Assembly: GCA_026400355.1 (NCBI GenBank)
Contig: JAPLPE010000014.1
Coordinates: forward strand, 24,244 to 88,243
Length of the DNA: 64,000 bases
Direction: 5' to 3'
From: Rhodobacterales bacterium
GTDB lineage: Bacteria; Pseudomonadota; Alphaproteobacteria; Rhodobacterales; Rhodobacteraceae
Under the pieces are notes generated by a model that was given only the letters and a program-made list of their open reading frames with translations, was not told where the DNA came from and ran no database searches. Numbering within the stretch: the stretch's first letter is position 1; the number at the start of each line of letters is the position of its first letter. Both the position numbers and the translations under genes were made by a program. Positions 34,853 through 43,866 of this stretch are shown piece after piece.

Positions 34853-36079
34853 TCAGCGGGCCAGTGATATGACCTGACCGAAGGGGGCGTCGGGCAGGCG
34901 TGCGGCATCGGGCACCGCCCAGATGACAGGCAGGCGCGGGGCGGGGCCGGGGTCTCCTTCAAGGTCGGTCAGCAGGATGACGATGGACGGGGCGAGGCGC
35001 TTGGCGGCCGCGATGACGGGGCGGAAATCGGTGCCGCCACCGCGCTTTGTGTCGAGTGTTGCGAGCGTGGTGGACCAGCGGCCGGGGTCGAGGCGGACAG
35101 CGGTTTCGACGGATTCGTCGAAGGGCAACAGGTGGATTTCTGCCCCGGTCCGGCGGGCGATCCCCGCGATTTCGCCCATGAAGAGGGACCAGCGGACCTC
35201 ATCGATCGAGCTTGACGTGTCAAGGCCCACAGCGATGCGGGGGATATCGGTCTGTCGGGTGGTGCCGAGCTGGAAGGCCGGGGTGGGCGTGCCAGTTTCG
35301 CGTGCGAGGCTGTCGGCGGCGATCCAGTTGCGGGCGGGGCGGCGGTGCGTGGGTTGCGGGGTCTGCGTCACGGCACGACTGACAAGGCGGCGCAGAATCG
35401 TTTCCCAGGGCGTAGCGGGGACTGGCAAGTCGGCGATGCGGTGGCCGATCAGACCCATGCCGCGCCCGGCCATACGCCCAGTCTCCATCGCGCGGGTGAC
35501 ATGGGCGCGCCATTCGGCGGCGTCATGGCCGCCTTCGTCGGGGGCGGCCTGAGGCGAGAGGTCGGGGATGAAGGACTTTGACTTGATGATGCCCTCGGTC
35601 CGCTGGCGGGCGTCGGGGCCGTTCATCAGGTGGATGTAAAGGCGGTCCACGTCCCATTCGGCAAGTAGCCTGTCGGGCGGGATGGTCTGGCTGGGGGTGA
35701 CCAGAAGATCGGTCAGAAGGACGGCGGGGCGTGGCAATGCGTAGCCCACGGCCACAAGCGCCTCGTTCACAATGGCATCGGCGGCGAGGTTCCATGTGGC
35801 TTTGTCGAAATGGTCAAGCTGTCGGGCGGCCATCGCATCAAGCCGGGCCGAGTGGCGCAAGGCCGCGTGGAGGATGTGGTGGGCGGCAAGGCCGATCTGT
35901 TCGTGTCGTGGGACAGAGTCGAAGGCCGGGCCGTAGCGGATTTCCTGCCCGTAGGTGCTTGCTGTCGGGCCGGTGTCCACATCGCGATGGGTGCACCAAA
36001 GGCCGAGGGCGGCCATGGCCGGATCGACTTCGTTCAGCGCGCGTAGCGCCGTCGTGGCGCGGGTGGTGTGGCGGGTCAT
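34853..36079 (-). CDS. VWA-like protein with metallopeptidase-like N-terminal domain (DUF2201)
   Basis: A 408-aa protein. The N-terminal domain carries HHILHAALRH (about 67-76), the H-x-x-x-H pattern of the DUF2201 putative metallopeptidase domain. The C-terminal third is VWA-like with a MIDAS start DTSSS and the later LLTDLEGD. Its ATG overlaps the stop of the MoxR gene (ATGA). MoxR ATPases and VWA partners form chaperone-like pairs that insert cofactors or remodel complexes; the target here is unknown. Confidence 0.82.
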   Translation of the reverse strand: MTRHTTRATTALRALNEVDPAMAALGLWCTHRDVDTGPTASTYGQEIRYGPAFDSVPRHEQIGLAAHHILHAALRHSARLDAMAARQLDHFDKATWNLAADAIVNEALVAVGYALPRPAVLLTDLLVTPSQTIPPDRLLAEWDVDRLYIHLMNGPDARQRTEGIIKSKSFIPDLSPQAAPDEGGHDAAEWRAHVTRAMETGRMAGRGMGLIGHRIADLPVPATPWETILRRLVSRAVTQTPQPTHRRPARNWIAADSLARETGTPTPAFQLGTTRQTDIPRIAVGLDTSSSIDEVRWSLFMGEIAGIARRTGAEIHLLPFDESVETAVRLDPGRWSTTLATLDTKRGGGTDFRPVIAAAKRLAPSIVILLTDLEGDPGPAPRLPVIWAVPDAARLPDAPFGQVISLAR

Positions 36080-37194
36080 GACAGGCCCGCCGCCTTGCGT
36101 TCGGCGGCGTAGGCGGCATAGGCCGGCGAGGTGAGGAAGGCCTGCTGCCAGCCGGACTTGAGCGCCTTGTCGATCAGAAGTTCGAAGCCGTAGGTGCAAA
36201 GCTCGCCCAATGGCATGGCGGCAAAGGCGGGTTCTGGACGTAGGCGGGCGAGGTTGCGGACCTCAGCCATAATGGGGATGACGAGGGGCAGGGTTACCGC
36301 ATTTGCCACGGCGACAAGGCCGTAGGTCAGCGCGGTCAGACCATGCATGGTGGCTGGGTACAATTCGACCCGTTCTTTGTCAGAGGTATCGAGCATGTCC
36401 TGCACTTGAACAGTGGCCGCGATATCGCTGGCGATCAGGGCGAGTTCTGCGGCAGGGCCCTCGCCCACGGTGCCCGCGATCATCACGTCGCGCAGCTTGC
36501 GGTCGGGAATGGCGCTCATGATCTGGCTGACGCGGGCCCAGGACCTAGGGGTGCAGGCGATGGTCTGGCCGCGCCGGATGGATTCTTCGGTCGTCTCCAG
36601 CAGGTCGGGCCGGGTGCGAATGAAGGTGATCACCGCGGGGTTGAGACCCTGCGGAATGGCGAAATGAGAAAGCCAGTCCTGCGCCTCGGTCCGGATATTG
36701 AGGTGGATGAGGCGGTCGGAGAGGGCGGTGCCCATCTCATAGGCGATGGCGCCGTCTTCGACCGCGTTGCCGGCAGCGATGATGAAGCAGTTGGGGGGCA
36801 GTTGGTGCCGTCCGACGCGGCGTTCCTGCAGGAGACCATAGACGGTGGGCTGCAGTGCCGGGGTGGCGGCGGTGAGTTCGTCGAGGAAGAGGACGGCAGG
36901 GCGGGCGTGGTCGTCGGGCAGGTCCTCCGGGCGGTACCAGACGGTTTTCTGCGTGGCGTGGTCATAGTAGGGCAGGCCGCGCAGGTCCTGCGGTTCGATG
37001 GTCGTCAGGCGCAGGTCGAAGAGCATTGCGCCGGCGCGGGTGGCAAGGGTCTGCACGATTTCCGTCTTGCCGATCCCGGGGCGGCCGTGGAGCATCCATG
37101 AAGCTGTGAGGTAGCCTGCGGCCTGTGCCTGCCAGCCTTGCCAAAGCACTTCGAGCGCGCGGCCTGCGGGAATGGGCATGGTATTGACGGCCAT
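36076..37194 (-). CDS. MoxR-type AAA+ ATPase
   Basis: A 372-aa AAA+ protein: Walker A HGRPGIGKTE (about 36-45), Walker B AVLFLDELTAA, sensor-1 region FIIAAGNAVED and Arg finger LSDRLIHLNI. It is close to the ATPases that accompany DUF2201/VWA proteins. A strong AAGGAGG lies six bases before the ATG. It precedes and overlaps the VWA gene, so the two form a single unit. Confidence 0.87.
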   Translation of the reverse strand: MAVNTMPIPAGRALEVLWQGWQAQAAGYLTASWMLHGRPGIGKTEIVQTLATRAGAMLFDLRLTTIEPQDLRGLPYYDHATQKTVWYRPEDLPDDHARPAVLFLDELTAATPALQPTVYGLLQERRVGRHQLPPNCFIIAAGNAVEDGAIAYEMGTALSDRLIHLNIRTEAQDWLSHFAIPQGLNPAVITFIRTRPDLLETTEESIRRGQTIACTPRSWARVSQIMSAIPDRKLRDVMIAGTVGEGPAAELALIASDIAATVQVQDMLDTSDKERVELYPATMHGLTALTYGLVAVANAVTLPLVIPIMAEVRNLARLRPEPAFAAMPLGELCTYGFELLIDKALKSGWQQAFLTSPAYAAYAAERKAAGLS

Positions 37195-37474
37195 CGGGGT
37201 CCTCCTTTGACCAGCAGAACCTTAGCAGGACGGGGCCGCGCGGCAAGGTGGGGGATGGTCCCCGGTTGGGAAGGGGCGGTGGCGGAAGCTTATGTCTGCG
37301 ACGAAGATTGTCCTGCTTGAGTATGGATTGGCGCAAGGATGAGCGGTTTCTTGGCGCTTGAATCGGAGATTATTTCAAACGCGGCTCTTCATGGCGGTAA
37401 CTTTGCCAGAACATTTCGCGCTGTTTCCGGCACAACTTGGCTGTCCGCAACAGGCTGGTTCAAAGAGGCTCCAC

Positions 37475-38776
37475 ATGAAGATCGTCATTCTTGGCGCAGG
37501 CGTTATCGGTGTCACCTCGGCCTGGTATCTGTCGCAGGCGGGGCATCAGGTGACCGTGATCGACCGTCAGCCCGCCCCAGCGCGAGAGACGTCGTTTGCA
37601 AATGCAGGCGAAGTCAGCCCCGGCTATTCGGCCCCTTGGGCGGCGCCCGGCATTCCGGTCAAGGCGCTCAAGTGGATGTTCATGAAGCATTCGCCTCTGA
37701 TCATCCAAGCCAAGTTCGACATGACCAAGCTGACGTGGATGGCCCGGATGCTGGCCAACTGCAATTCGACTTCCTATGACGTGAACAAGGCACGGATGGT
37801 CCGGCTGGCGGAATACAGCCGCGACTGCCTGACCGATTTGCGGGGCGAGACCGGCTTGGCCTATGACGAACGGATGCAGGGGACGCTGCAGCTTTTCCGG
37901 ACGCAGGCACAGGTGGATGCGGCCTACAAGGATATCAAGGTTCTGAAAGAGGGCGGCGTGCCGTTCGAAGTGCTGGACGTGGATCAGTGTACCGCAGCGG
38001 AACCGGGCCTCGCGGCAGCGCGGGACAAGATTACGGGCGGGCTGCGGCTGCCCAAGGACGAGACGGGCGATTGCTTTAAGTTCACCAACGGGCTGGCCGA
38101 TCGTGCGGCGGCGGCGGGCGTGACCTTCCGCTATGGTGTGGATATCCGTGGACTGCAGGTTGAGGCTGGACGCGTCGTGGCCGTTGCCACAGCTGAGGGG
38201 CCGGTGACAGCGGACGGGTTCGTCGTGGCGCTGGGGTCGTTCTCGCCCATGATGGTCAAGCCGCTGGGGGTGAACCTGCCGGTCTACCCGGTGAAGGGCT
38301 ATTCGATCACCGTGCCGATCAAGGACGAGGGCCGGGCGCCGGTCTCGACCGTCATGGACGAGACCCACAAGATCGCGATCACCCGTCTGGGCGACCGCAT
38401 CCGCGTTGGCGGCATGGCGGAACTGGCCGGTTTCGACATGTCTCTGTCGCCCAAACGGCGGGCGACTTTGGAGTATTCGGTCGAGGACCTGTTCAGCGGT
38501 GCGGGCGATCAGAGCAAGGCGTCCCTCTGGTGTGGCTTGCGGCCGATGACGCCGGACGGAACGCCCGTTGTTGGCAAGACGCCGATTGCGAACCTTTATC
38601 TGAACACGGGCCACGGCACGCTGGGATGGACCATGGCGGCGGGGTCGGGCAAGCTTTTGGCCGACATCATGTCGGGCGCGCGGACGGCTATCGATGCGAC
38701 CGATCTGGGCTTTGACCGCTACGTAAAGGACGCAAAGCGCGGCATGACCGGCCCGATGGTGTCCGTCCCGGGCTGA
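37475..38776 (+). CDS. dadA: D-amino acid dehydrogenase
   Basis: A 433-aa FAD enzyme matching DadA in length. The dinucleotide site is [15 protein letters not shown] (about 4-18); [20 protein letters not shown] (substrate and flavin region) and the C-terminal [19 protein letters not shown] follow. It oxidises D-amino acids to keto acids and feeds electrons to the respiratory chain from the inner face of the membrane. ATG 37475 is preceded by AAAGAGG. No alanine racemase gene is next to it. Confidence 0.93.
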   Translation: MKIVILGAGVIGVTSAWYLSQAGHQVTVIDRQPAPARETSFANAGEVSPGYSAPWAAPGIPVKALKWMFMKHSPLIIQAKFDMTKLTWMARMLANCNSTSYDVNKARMVRLAEYSRDCLTDLRGETGLAYDERMQGTLQLFRTQAQVDAAYKDIKVLKEGGVPFEVLDVDQCTAAEPGLAAARDKITGGLRLPKDETGDCFKFTNGLADRAAAAGVTFRYGVDIRGLQVEAGRVVAVATAEGPVTADGFVVALGSFSPMMVKPLGVNLPVYPVKGYSITVPIKDEGRAPVSTVMDETHKIAITRLGDRIRVGGMAELAGFDMSLSPKRRATLEYSVEDLFSGAGDQSKASLWCGLRPMTPDGTPVVGKTPIANLYLNTGHGTLGWTMAAGSGKLLADIMSGARTAIDATDLGFDRYVKDAKRGMTGPMVSVPG

Positions 38777-38812
38777 TCAGGTCGTTTGGGTTGCAATCTG
38801 GCAGAAGTGCTT

Positions 38813-38838
38813 CGAGAGGGGGCCGCCCCCCCGCCTCG
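38813..38838. terminator. Bidirectional hairpin between convergent genes
   Basis: CGAGAGGGGGC and CCCCCCGCCTCG can pair with one or two mismatches around a short loop. It lies in the 68-bp gap between the stops of dadA (+) and the TauE/SafE gene (-), so it may serve both. Confidence 0.5.
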
Positions 38839-38844
38839 CTGCAA

Positions 38845-39672
38845 TCAGAGCAGGTCGAACAGGAACCGGGCCGAGACGACGACAAGGAAGCATCCGAAGG
38901 CGGTTTCGAGCGTCCGTTTGGGGAGTTTGTGAGCTAGGGTGACGCCAAAGCGGGTGGTCAGGATCGAGGTAGGGATCGTGGCGGCGAAGGTGAGCCAGCT
39001 GACAAACCCGGTCGCATCGGGCGGCAGGCCGGCGCGGCCCCAGCCCGCATAGACATAGCCCAGAGTGCCGGGGAGCGCGATCAGAACGCCCACACCGGCG
39101 GCAGTCGATATTGCGCGGTGTATAGGCACGGCGTGCAGCGTTAGCAGAAGGTTGGTGATTGCCCCGCCGCCGATGCCCATGAGTGCCGAGAGAAGCCCCA
39201 CGATGGAGCCATAGACGCGCATCAGCCCCTTGCCGGGCAGGGTTTCGGCGACGCGCCAGCCCTGGCTGCCGAGTAGCAGGCGTGCGGCGTTGACACTGGC
39301 CACGGCGACGAAGACGAGTTTGAACACGAAGGGATCGGCGAAGCGGGCGATGTAGGAGCCGAGAAGGACGCCCAGTACGACCGGAACGGCCCAGAGGCGG
39401 ATCAGGGCGGTGTCCATCGTGCCTTTGGCATAGTGACCCCGCGCTGACATGATCGAGGTCGGGATGATGACGGCGAGCGAAGTTCCGACGGCGAGCGGCA
39501 TCCGCACGTCGTATGGAATGTCGAGGATGCGGAACACCTCGTAGAAGATCGGGACCGAGATCGCGCCGCCACCGATCCCGAAGAGGCCCGCCAGAAGGCC
39601 GATGACCCCGCCGGCAAGGATCAGGAAACCGATGATCGGCAGGATGTTGGCAAGGGTCATTGCATCGGTCAT
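38845..39672 (-). CDS. TauE/SafE-family sulfite/anion exporter
   Basis: A membrane protein of about 275 aa with seven to eight hydrophobic segments. The family marks are GLLAGLFGIGGGAISVPIFY in the first half (in outline) and the repeated GIGGGAITNLLL in the second half, reflecting internal duplication. Members carry sulfite, sulfoacetate or other organosulfur anions, mostly outward. The start is uncertain between ATGs at 39693, 39672 and 39657. Confidence 0.85.
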   Translation of the reverse strand: MTDAMTLANILPIIGFLILAGGVIGLLAGLFGIGGGAISVPIFYEVFRILDIPYDVRMPLAVGTSLAVIIPTSIMSARGHYAKGTMDTALIRLWAVPVVLGVLLGSYIARFADPFVFKLVFVAVASVNAARLLLGSQGWRVAETLPGKGLMRVYGSIVGLLSALMGIGGGAITNLLLTLHAVPIHRAISTAAGVGVLIALPGTLGYVYAGWGRAGLPPDATGFVSWLTFAATIPTSILTTRFGVTLAHKLPKRTLETAFGCFLVVVSARFLFDLL

Positions 39673-39828
39673 CAGGGCATCCCGGCTTTGCACTACTCCT
39701 GCCTAGTCTGATCCTTGAGCGCGGGAAAGAGGCCAAGCCTTTTGCAAATGATCCCCAAGATGTGACGTATTGCGCCGTGACGCGGGTGTCTTCCGGCCCT
39801 AAGAGGGTGGTCTGAAGGGGACGGACCT

Positions 39829-40584
39829 ATGCTTTCTGCCGAAATGCTGCTGGATGCCACGCTGCTGCCCGCGATCCTGATCGCGATGCTGGCGGGTCTA
39901 TTGTCCTTTCTGAGCCCCTGTGTGTTGCCGATTGTGCCGCCCTACCTTGCCTATATGGGCGGAGTGACGGTGTCAGACATGCATGAGGAACGGCTGGCGC
40001 GGCGGCGCGTGTTGCTTTCGGCCTGTTTCTTTGTGCTTGGCCTGTCGACAGTGTTCCTGCTGCTGGGCTTTGCCTTTTCCGCGATGGGGCGGATGTTCCT
40101 GCAGTTTCAAGACTGGTTCATCATATTCGCCGGGATCACGATCATGGTCTTTGGCGCCCATTTTCTGGGCATCTTCCGCATTCCGTTCCTGATGCGCGAG
40201 GCGCGGATGGATGCGGGCGACAGGGGCGGTTCGGCGCTGGGGGCCTATGTGCTGGGCTTGGCCTTTGCCTTTGGCTGGACGCCCTGCCTTGGGCCTATCC
40301 TGGGCACGATTCTGGGGCTGGCCGCGTCCGAGGGCGATCTGGCAAGGGGGATGACACTGCTGGCGTTCTATGCGCTGGGGCTGGGAATACCTTTTCTGCT
40401 GGTCGCGGCGTTCTTTCCGCGACTGCACGGGCTGATGCGGTTCATGCATAACCACATGGAACGGATTGAGCGGATTTCGGGGCTATTGCTGTGGACCGTG
40501 GGGCTGATGATGCTGACTGGGCAGTTCACGGATTTCAGCTTCTGGCTCTTGGAGAAGTTCCCGGCGCTTGCCAGATTGGGGTGA
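39829..40584 (+). CDS. ccdA: Cytochrome c biogenesis thiol-disulfide transporter CcdA
   Basis: A 251-aa DsbD-gamma/CcdA protein with six membrane segments. The paired cysteines occur in FLSPCVLPIVPPYL and FGWTPCLGPILGTIL (in outline). CcdA takes electrons from thioredoxin in the cytoplasm and reduces periplasmic apocytochrome partners. A TGATG overlap or a short gap links it to the next gene. Confidence 0.92.
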   Translation: MLSAEMLLDATLLPAILIAMLAGLLSFLSPCVLPIVPPYLAYMGGVTVSDMHEERLARRRVLLSACFFVLGLSTVFLLLGFAFSAMGRMFLQFQDWFIIFAGITIMVFGAHFLGIFRIPFLMREARMDAGDRGGSALGAYVLGLAFAFGWTPCLGPILGTILGLAASEGDLARGMTLLAFYALGLGIPFLLVAAFFPRLHGLMRFMHNHMERIERISGLLLWTVGLMMLTGQFTDFSFWLLEKFPALARLG

Positions 40585-40637
40585 TGGCTTACTTTGGCCC
40601 AAGTTCTCCGCTAGGCAGGAGTCTGGGAGCGGAGAAG

Positions 40638-41894
40638 ATGACAGAGGCAAGCGCAAATCCGGTCAGGCGGCGGCGGGTGTTCTACATCCCCGGCTATGAC
40701 CCGTTTCATCCGCGCCGCTATCGCGAGTTGTATCGCAAGGAGGCGGCGGCGCAGGCGGCTGTGTCGGGCTATGAGATTGATCTGTCGCCGAAACGCGGCG
40801 GCGGGCCCTATGGCTGGCATGTCGCAGGGCGGATGGACGGGACAGTGACCGAGGCGGATGTCGAGGTGCTGGTCTGGTCTGATCTGGTCGAAACATCGAT
40901 GACGAAATCGGTCTGGGCCAGTTACGCGCAGCTGTTCTATACCGGCTGGATCTACATCACCTCGGGTGCGCTGCGGCGGTTGATGTGGCTGCGCAAGGGG
41001 CCGGTGATCGCGGCGTTGTATCCGGTGGGCATGCTGCTGGCGCAGCTTGCGGTCGCCGTCATTGCGGGGGCCGTGCTGGCGGGGCTCGTGGTCCGGGGGA
41101 TCAATTCGGTGTTGGGGCTGGCCGGTTGGTCTATCGGGGTGGTGACGCCCTATCTGCGCTGGGGGATCATCCTCGTGGTGACGCGGACGGTGCTGGTATG
41201 GTTCAAGGGCAAGGACAAATGGTTTCTGGCCTATTACCTGATGCACGATTTTGCCTACTGGGCTTGGCAGAAAGGGGCCAATCCACCGGAAATCGAGGTG
41301 CGGTTGGCGGCGTTCGGTGACACGATCGCGGCTGCGCTGAATCAGGATTACGACGAGGTGCTGATCGTGGGCCATTCGGTCGGCGCGCATCTGGGGATCA
41401 ATGTGCTGTCCGATCTGCTCCGGGCGGGGCGTGTGACGTCCGGCGGCCCGGCGCTGTCGCTTCTGACCGTGGGCGAGGTCATTCCGATGGTGTCTTTCCT
41501 GCCCGATGCGAAACGGCTGCGGGCGGATCTGGCCTTTCTGTCCATGCGGGACGACCTGACCTGGGTCGATGTGACGGCACCGGGGGATGGCTGTTCCTTT
41601 GCACTGTGTGATCCTGTGGCAGTCTCGGGTGTGGCGCCCGAGGGGAAGAAATGGCCACTGGTGTTTTCGGCGGCCTTTACCCATTCGCTGAGCAAGGAGC
41701 GGTGGAAGGAATTGCGCTGGCAGTTTTTCCGGTTGCATTTCCAGTACCTTTGCGCGTTCGATCAGCCAAAGGATTATGACTATTTCCGCATCACGGCGGG
41801 GCCGCTGACGCTGGCGCAGCGCTATGCTGGCAGGCCGCCATCCAAGTCGCGGATTGATGTGCCGGCGTCGAAATACACGTCGATGGCCGCGTGA
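40638..41894 (+). CDS. Membrane-associated alpha/beta-hydrolase-like protein (GHSVG)
   Basis: About 418 aa from ATG 40638 (GGGAGCGGAG upstream); an ATG at 40584 overlapping the ccdA stop would add 18 residues. It opens with RRRVFYIPGYDPFHPRRY, a lipase-like lid region. Two adjacent membrane segments lie near 123-152 and 160-185. The nucleophile elbow IVGHSVGAHLG is near 241-251, giving a candidate catalytic Ser. I recognise no named family. It overlaps the P450 gene by GTGA, implying a joint role, perhaps on lipids or fatty acids. Confidence 0.7.
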   Translation: MTEASANPVRRRRVFYIPGYDPFHPRRYRELYRKEAAAQAAVSGYEIDLSPKRGGGPYGWHVAGRMDGTVTEADVEVLVWSDLVETSMTKSVWASYAQLFYTGWIYITSGALRRLMWLRKGPVIAALYPVGMLLAQLAVAVIAGAVLAGLVVRGINSVLGLAGWSIGVVTPYLRWGIILVVTRTVLVWFKGKDKWFLAYYLMHDFAYWAWQKGANPPEIEVRLAAFGDTIAAALNQDYDEVLIVGHSVGAHLGINVLSDLLRAGRVTSGGPALSLLTVGEVIPMVSFLPDAKRLRADLAFLSMRDDLTWVDVTAPGDGCSFALCDPVAVSGVAPEGKKWPLVFSAAFTHSLSKERWKELRWQFFRLHFQYLCAFDQPKDYDYFRITAGPLTLAQRYAGRPPSKSRIDVPASKYTSMAA

Positions 41895-43261
41895 CCCTGC
41901 CGCCCAAGCCCGCGTCCCGGCCCGACAAGGTCTCGCTCTGGCGGTATCTAAAGCTGTTCCGGGCTGATATCCTTTCGGCGCAGCCGGCGCGGCTTTACAA
42001 GGCGTGGATGGCCGAGTTCCGGACGCCATTCTTTTGCAGCTATCTGGTGAATGATCCTGCGCTGATCCGGCAGGTGCTTGACGAACGGCCCGACAACTTT
42101 CCCAAATCGGAGCGGATCGGGGCGGGGTTGCGGCCCTTGCTGGGCAATTCTGTCTTTCTGACCAACAGCGCGATCTGGAAGCGGCAACGGCGGATCATTG
42201 ATCCGGCCTTCGAGGGCGGGCGGATGCGGGATACGTTTCCGGCCATGTGGGCGGCTGGCGAGGCGGCGGCGGCGCGGCTGGACCGACTTGCGGATGGGAC
42301 CCCGGTCGAGATCGAGGCAGAGACGAGCCATGCGGCGGCGGATGTGATCTTTCGCACCCTGTTTTCAATCCCGATCGAGAACGAGACCGCGGGGCGGGTG
42401 TTCAGCGAGTTCAAGGCGCATCAGCGGAGCCAGCCAATCCTGAACCTTGCGGCTTTTGTCCCTGGGCCGCGCTGGATGCCGCGGTTCTTCCGGAGCGAGA
42501 CGCGCAAGACGGCCAAGACCATCCGGACGCTGATCGGCGGTCTGACGGCAGACCGTCTCTCGGCGATTGCGGCCGGTCGTGCGCCGGATGATCTGGCGAC
42601 CAAGATCATGACGACGGTCGATCCGGTGACAGGAGAAAAGTTCGCCTTGGACGAGATGGTGGATCAGGTCGCGATCTTCTTCCTGGCGGGGCACGAGACC
42701 AGCGCCTCGGCGCTGGCCTGGGCACTGTATTTGCTGGCACTGTTTCCCGCGTGGCAGGACAAGGTGGCGGCAGAGGCGCAGGGTATCGTACCCGAGTTCG
42801 GGACGCTGTCGAAGCTGAAGGTGACACGGGATGTGTTTCGCGAGACGCTGCGGCTTTATCCGCCGGTGCCGATGATGGTGCGCGAGACGACTTTACCTGA
42901 GACATTCCGCGAGAGGGCTGTCCGGGTGGGCTCTCAGATCGTGTTGTCGCCATGGCATCTGCACCGGCACGAACGACTGTGGGCGGAGCCGGATGCCTTT
43001 GATCCGGCGCGCTGGGGAACTGAGGCGGGGCGGGTGAGCGCTCGAAAAGCCTATCTGCCTTTCTCTAGCGGGCCGCGTGTTTGCACAGGTGCAGGCTTTG
43101 CTATGGCAGAAGGGGTGCTGCTGATTGCGCTGCTGCTGCGGCGATTCCGGTTCGATGTTGTTGCGGAGCATGAGCCTGTGCCTGTTGGGCATCTGACGGT
43201 CCGATCGCGGGACGGGATATGGCTGCGAATCGTCCGGCGGGACGGCCTGTCGCTGACTTGA
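41891..43261 (+). CDS. Cytochrome P450
   Basis: A 456-aa P450 with the I-helix oxygen motif AGHETS (about 266-271), the K-helix ETLR (about 317-320), and the heme loop PFSSGPRVCTGAG with the thiolate Cys near 398. It has no reductase domain and no membrane anchor, so it needs separate redox partners, which are not in the window. It starts with GTG overlapping the preceding hydrolase gene. The subfamily and substrate are not known to me; a fatty-acid or lipid substrate is a guess from the partner. Confidence 0.92.
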   Translation: MTLPPKPASRPDKVSLWRYLKLFRADILSAQPARLYKAWMAEFRTPFFCSYLVNDPALIRQVLDERPDNFPKSERIGAGLRPLLGNSVFLTNSAIWKRQRRIIDPAFEGGRMRDTFPAMWAAGEAAAARLDRLADGTPVEIEAETSHAAADVIFRTLFSIPIENETAGRVFSEFKAHQRSQPILNLAAFVPGPRWMPRFFRSETRKTAKTIRTLIGGLTADRLSAIAAGRAPDDLATKIMTTVDPVTGEKFALDEMVDQVAIFFLAGHETSASALAWALYLLALFPAWQDKVAAEAQGIVPEFGTLSKLKVTRDVFRETLRLYPPVPMMVRETTLPETFRERAVRVGSQIVLSPWHLHRHERLWAEPDAFDPARWGTEAGRVSARKAYLPFSSGPRVCTGAGFAMAEGVLLIALLLRRFRFDVVAEHEPVPVGHLTVRSRDGIWLRIVRRDGLSLT

Positions 43262-43502
43262 GGACAATAATCGGGGATTCGGCAAACTGGTTTCATACCT
43301 GAAACGGATCTCTGGCCCCGTGAAGGCTACTTCAATGATTGTGGCAAAGTCTGGGCAAGTGCGCGGCATAAAATTCATATTATTTATAACGCGTTAACAG
43401 ATTTCTGATAATTTGCAACTTTGGCGTGTGTGCTATTTGGGGCTGAATTGTGGCAATTCTGGGGTATTCGTTGACTAGGGTTCTTGTTGCCGGAGGTGTT
43501 TC
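43262..43502 (+). promoter_or_regulatory. AT-rich gap ahead of the 91-aa gene
   Basis: No gene is seen here. A local AT-rich island (43365-43415: ATTCATATTATTTATAACGC) stands out against the GC-rich window and probably holds a promoter for the gene at 43503. TTGACT lies at 43470-43475 and GGAGGTG at 43492-43498 is the ribosome site. Confidence 0.4.
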
Positions 43503-43778
43503 GTGGCGATTGTGGAGTACGGACTAGTTACGGAAACCGTTGTGCGTGCGGTGGGCCGTAAGGTCGAGCGCATCAAGATGGCCAAGCTTGAGAGCTTGTC
43601 GGTCCTCATGCAGCAGCGCGAGACGCCGCGCGTCATGCCGGGCGACCCGAATATCGTAACTTCGGTTGTCGCACCGCCGCCGACAGCGACCGAGAAGGAA
43701 GAACACGGGTCGCTGATGGCGCTACGCGGAGCGCTTTACGCAGACTGGGCGCGCAAAGAAATCTCCCAGATCACATAG
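43503..43778 (+). CDS. Hypothetical protein (91 aa)
   Basis: A 91-aa frame from GTG 43503 with GGAGGTG five bases upstream. The product is soluble and mostly helical, with a basic patch AVGRKVERIKMAKLES and a Pro-rich centre (APPPTATEKEE), then WARKEISQIT. I recognise no domain. Its own AT-rich upstream region and a strong ribosome site support a real gene. Confidence 0.6.
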   Translation: MAIVEYGLVTETVVRAVGRKVERIKMAKLESLSVLMQQRETPRVMPGDPNIVTSVVAPPPTATEKEEHGSLMALRGALYADWARKEISQIT

Positions 43779-43866
43779 ACATGACGGGATTGCACCTTTC
43801 GGCGTGGTCCTGTTTTCGTGTTGTGCTACGATCAAGCTCTGGCTGGGGCAGAGAAGGAATCAGACG

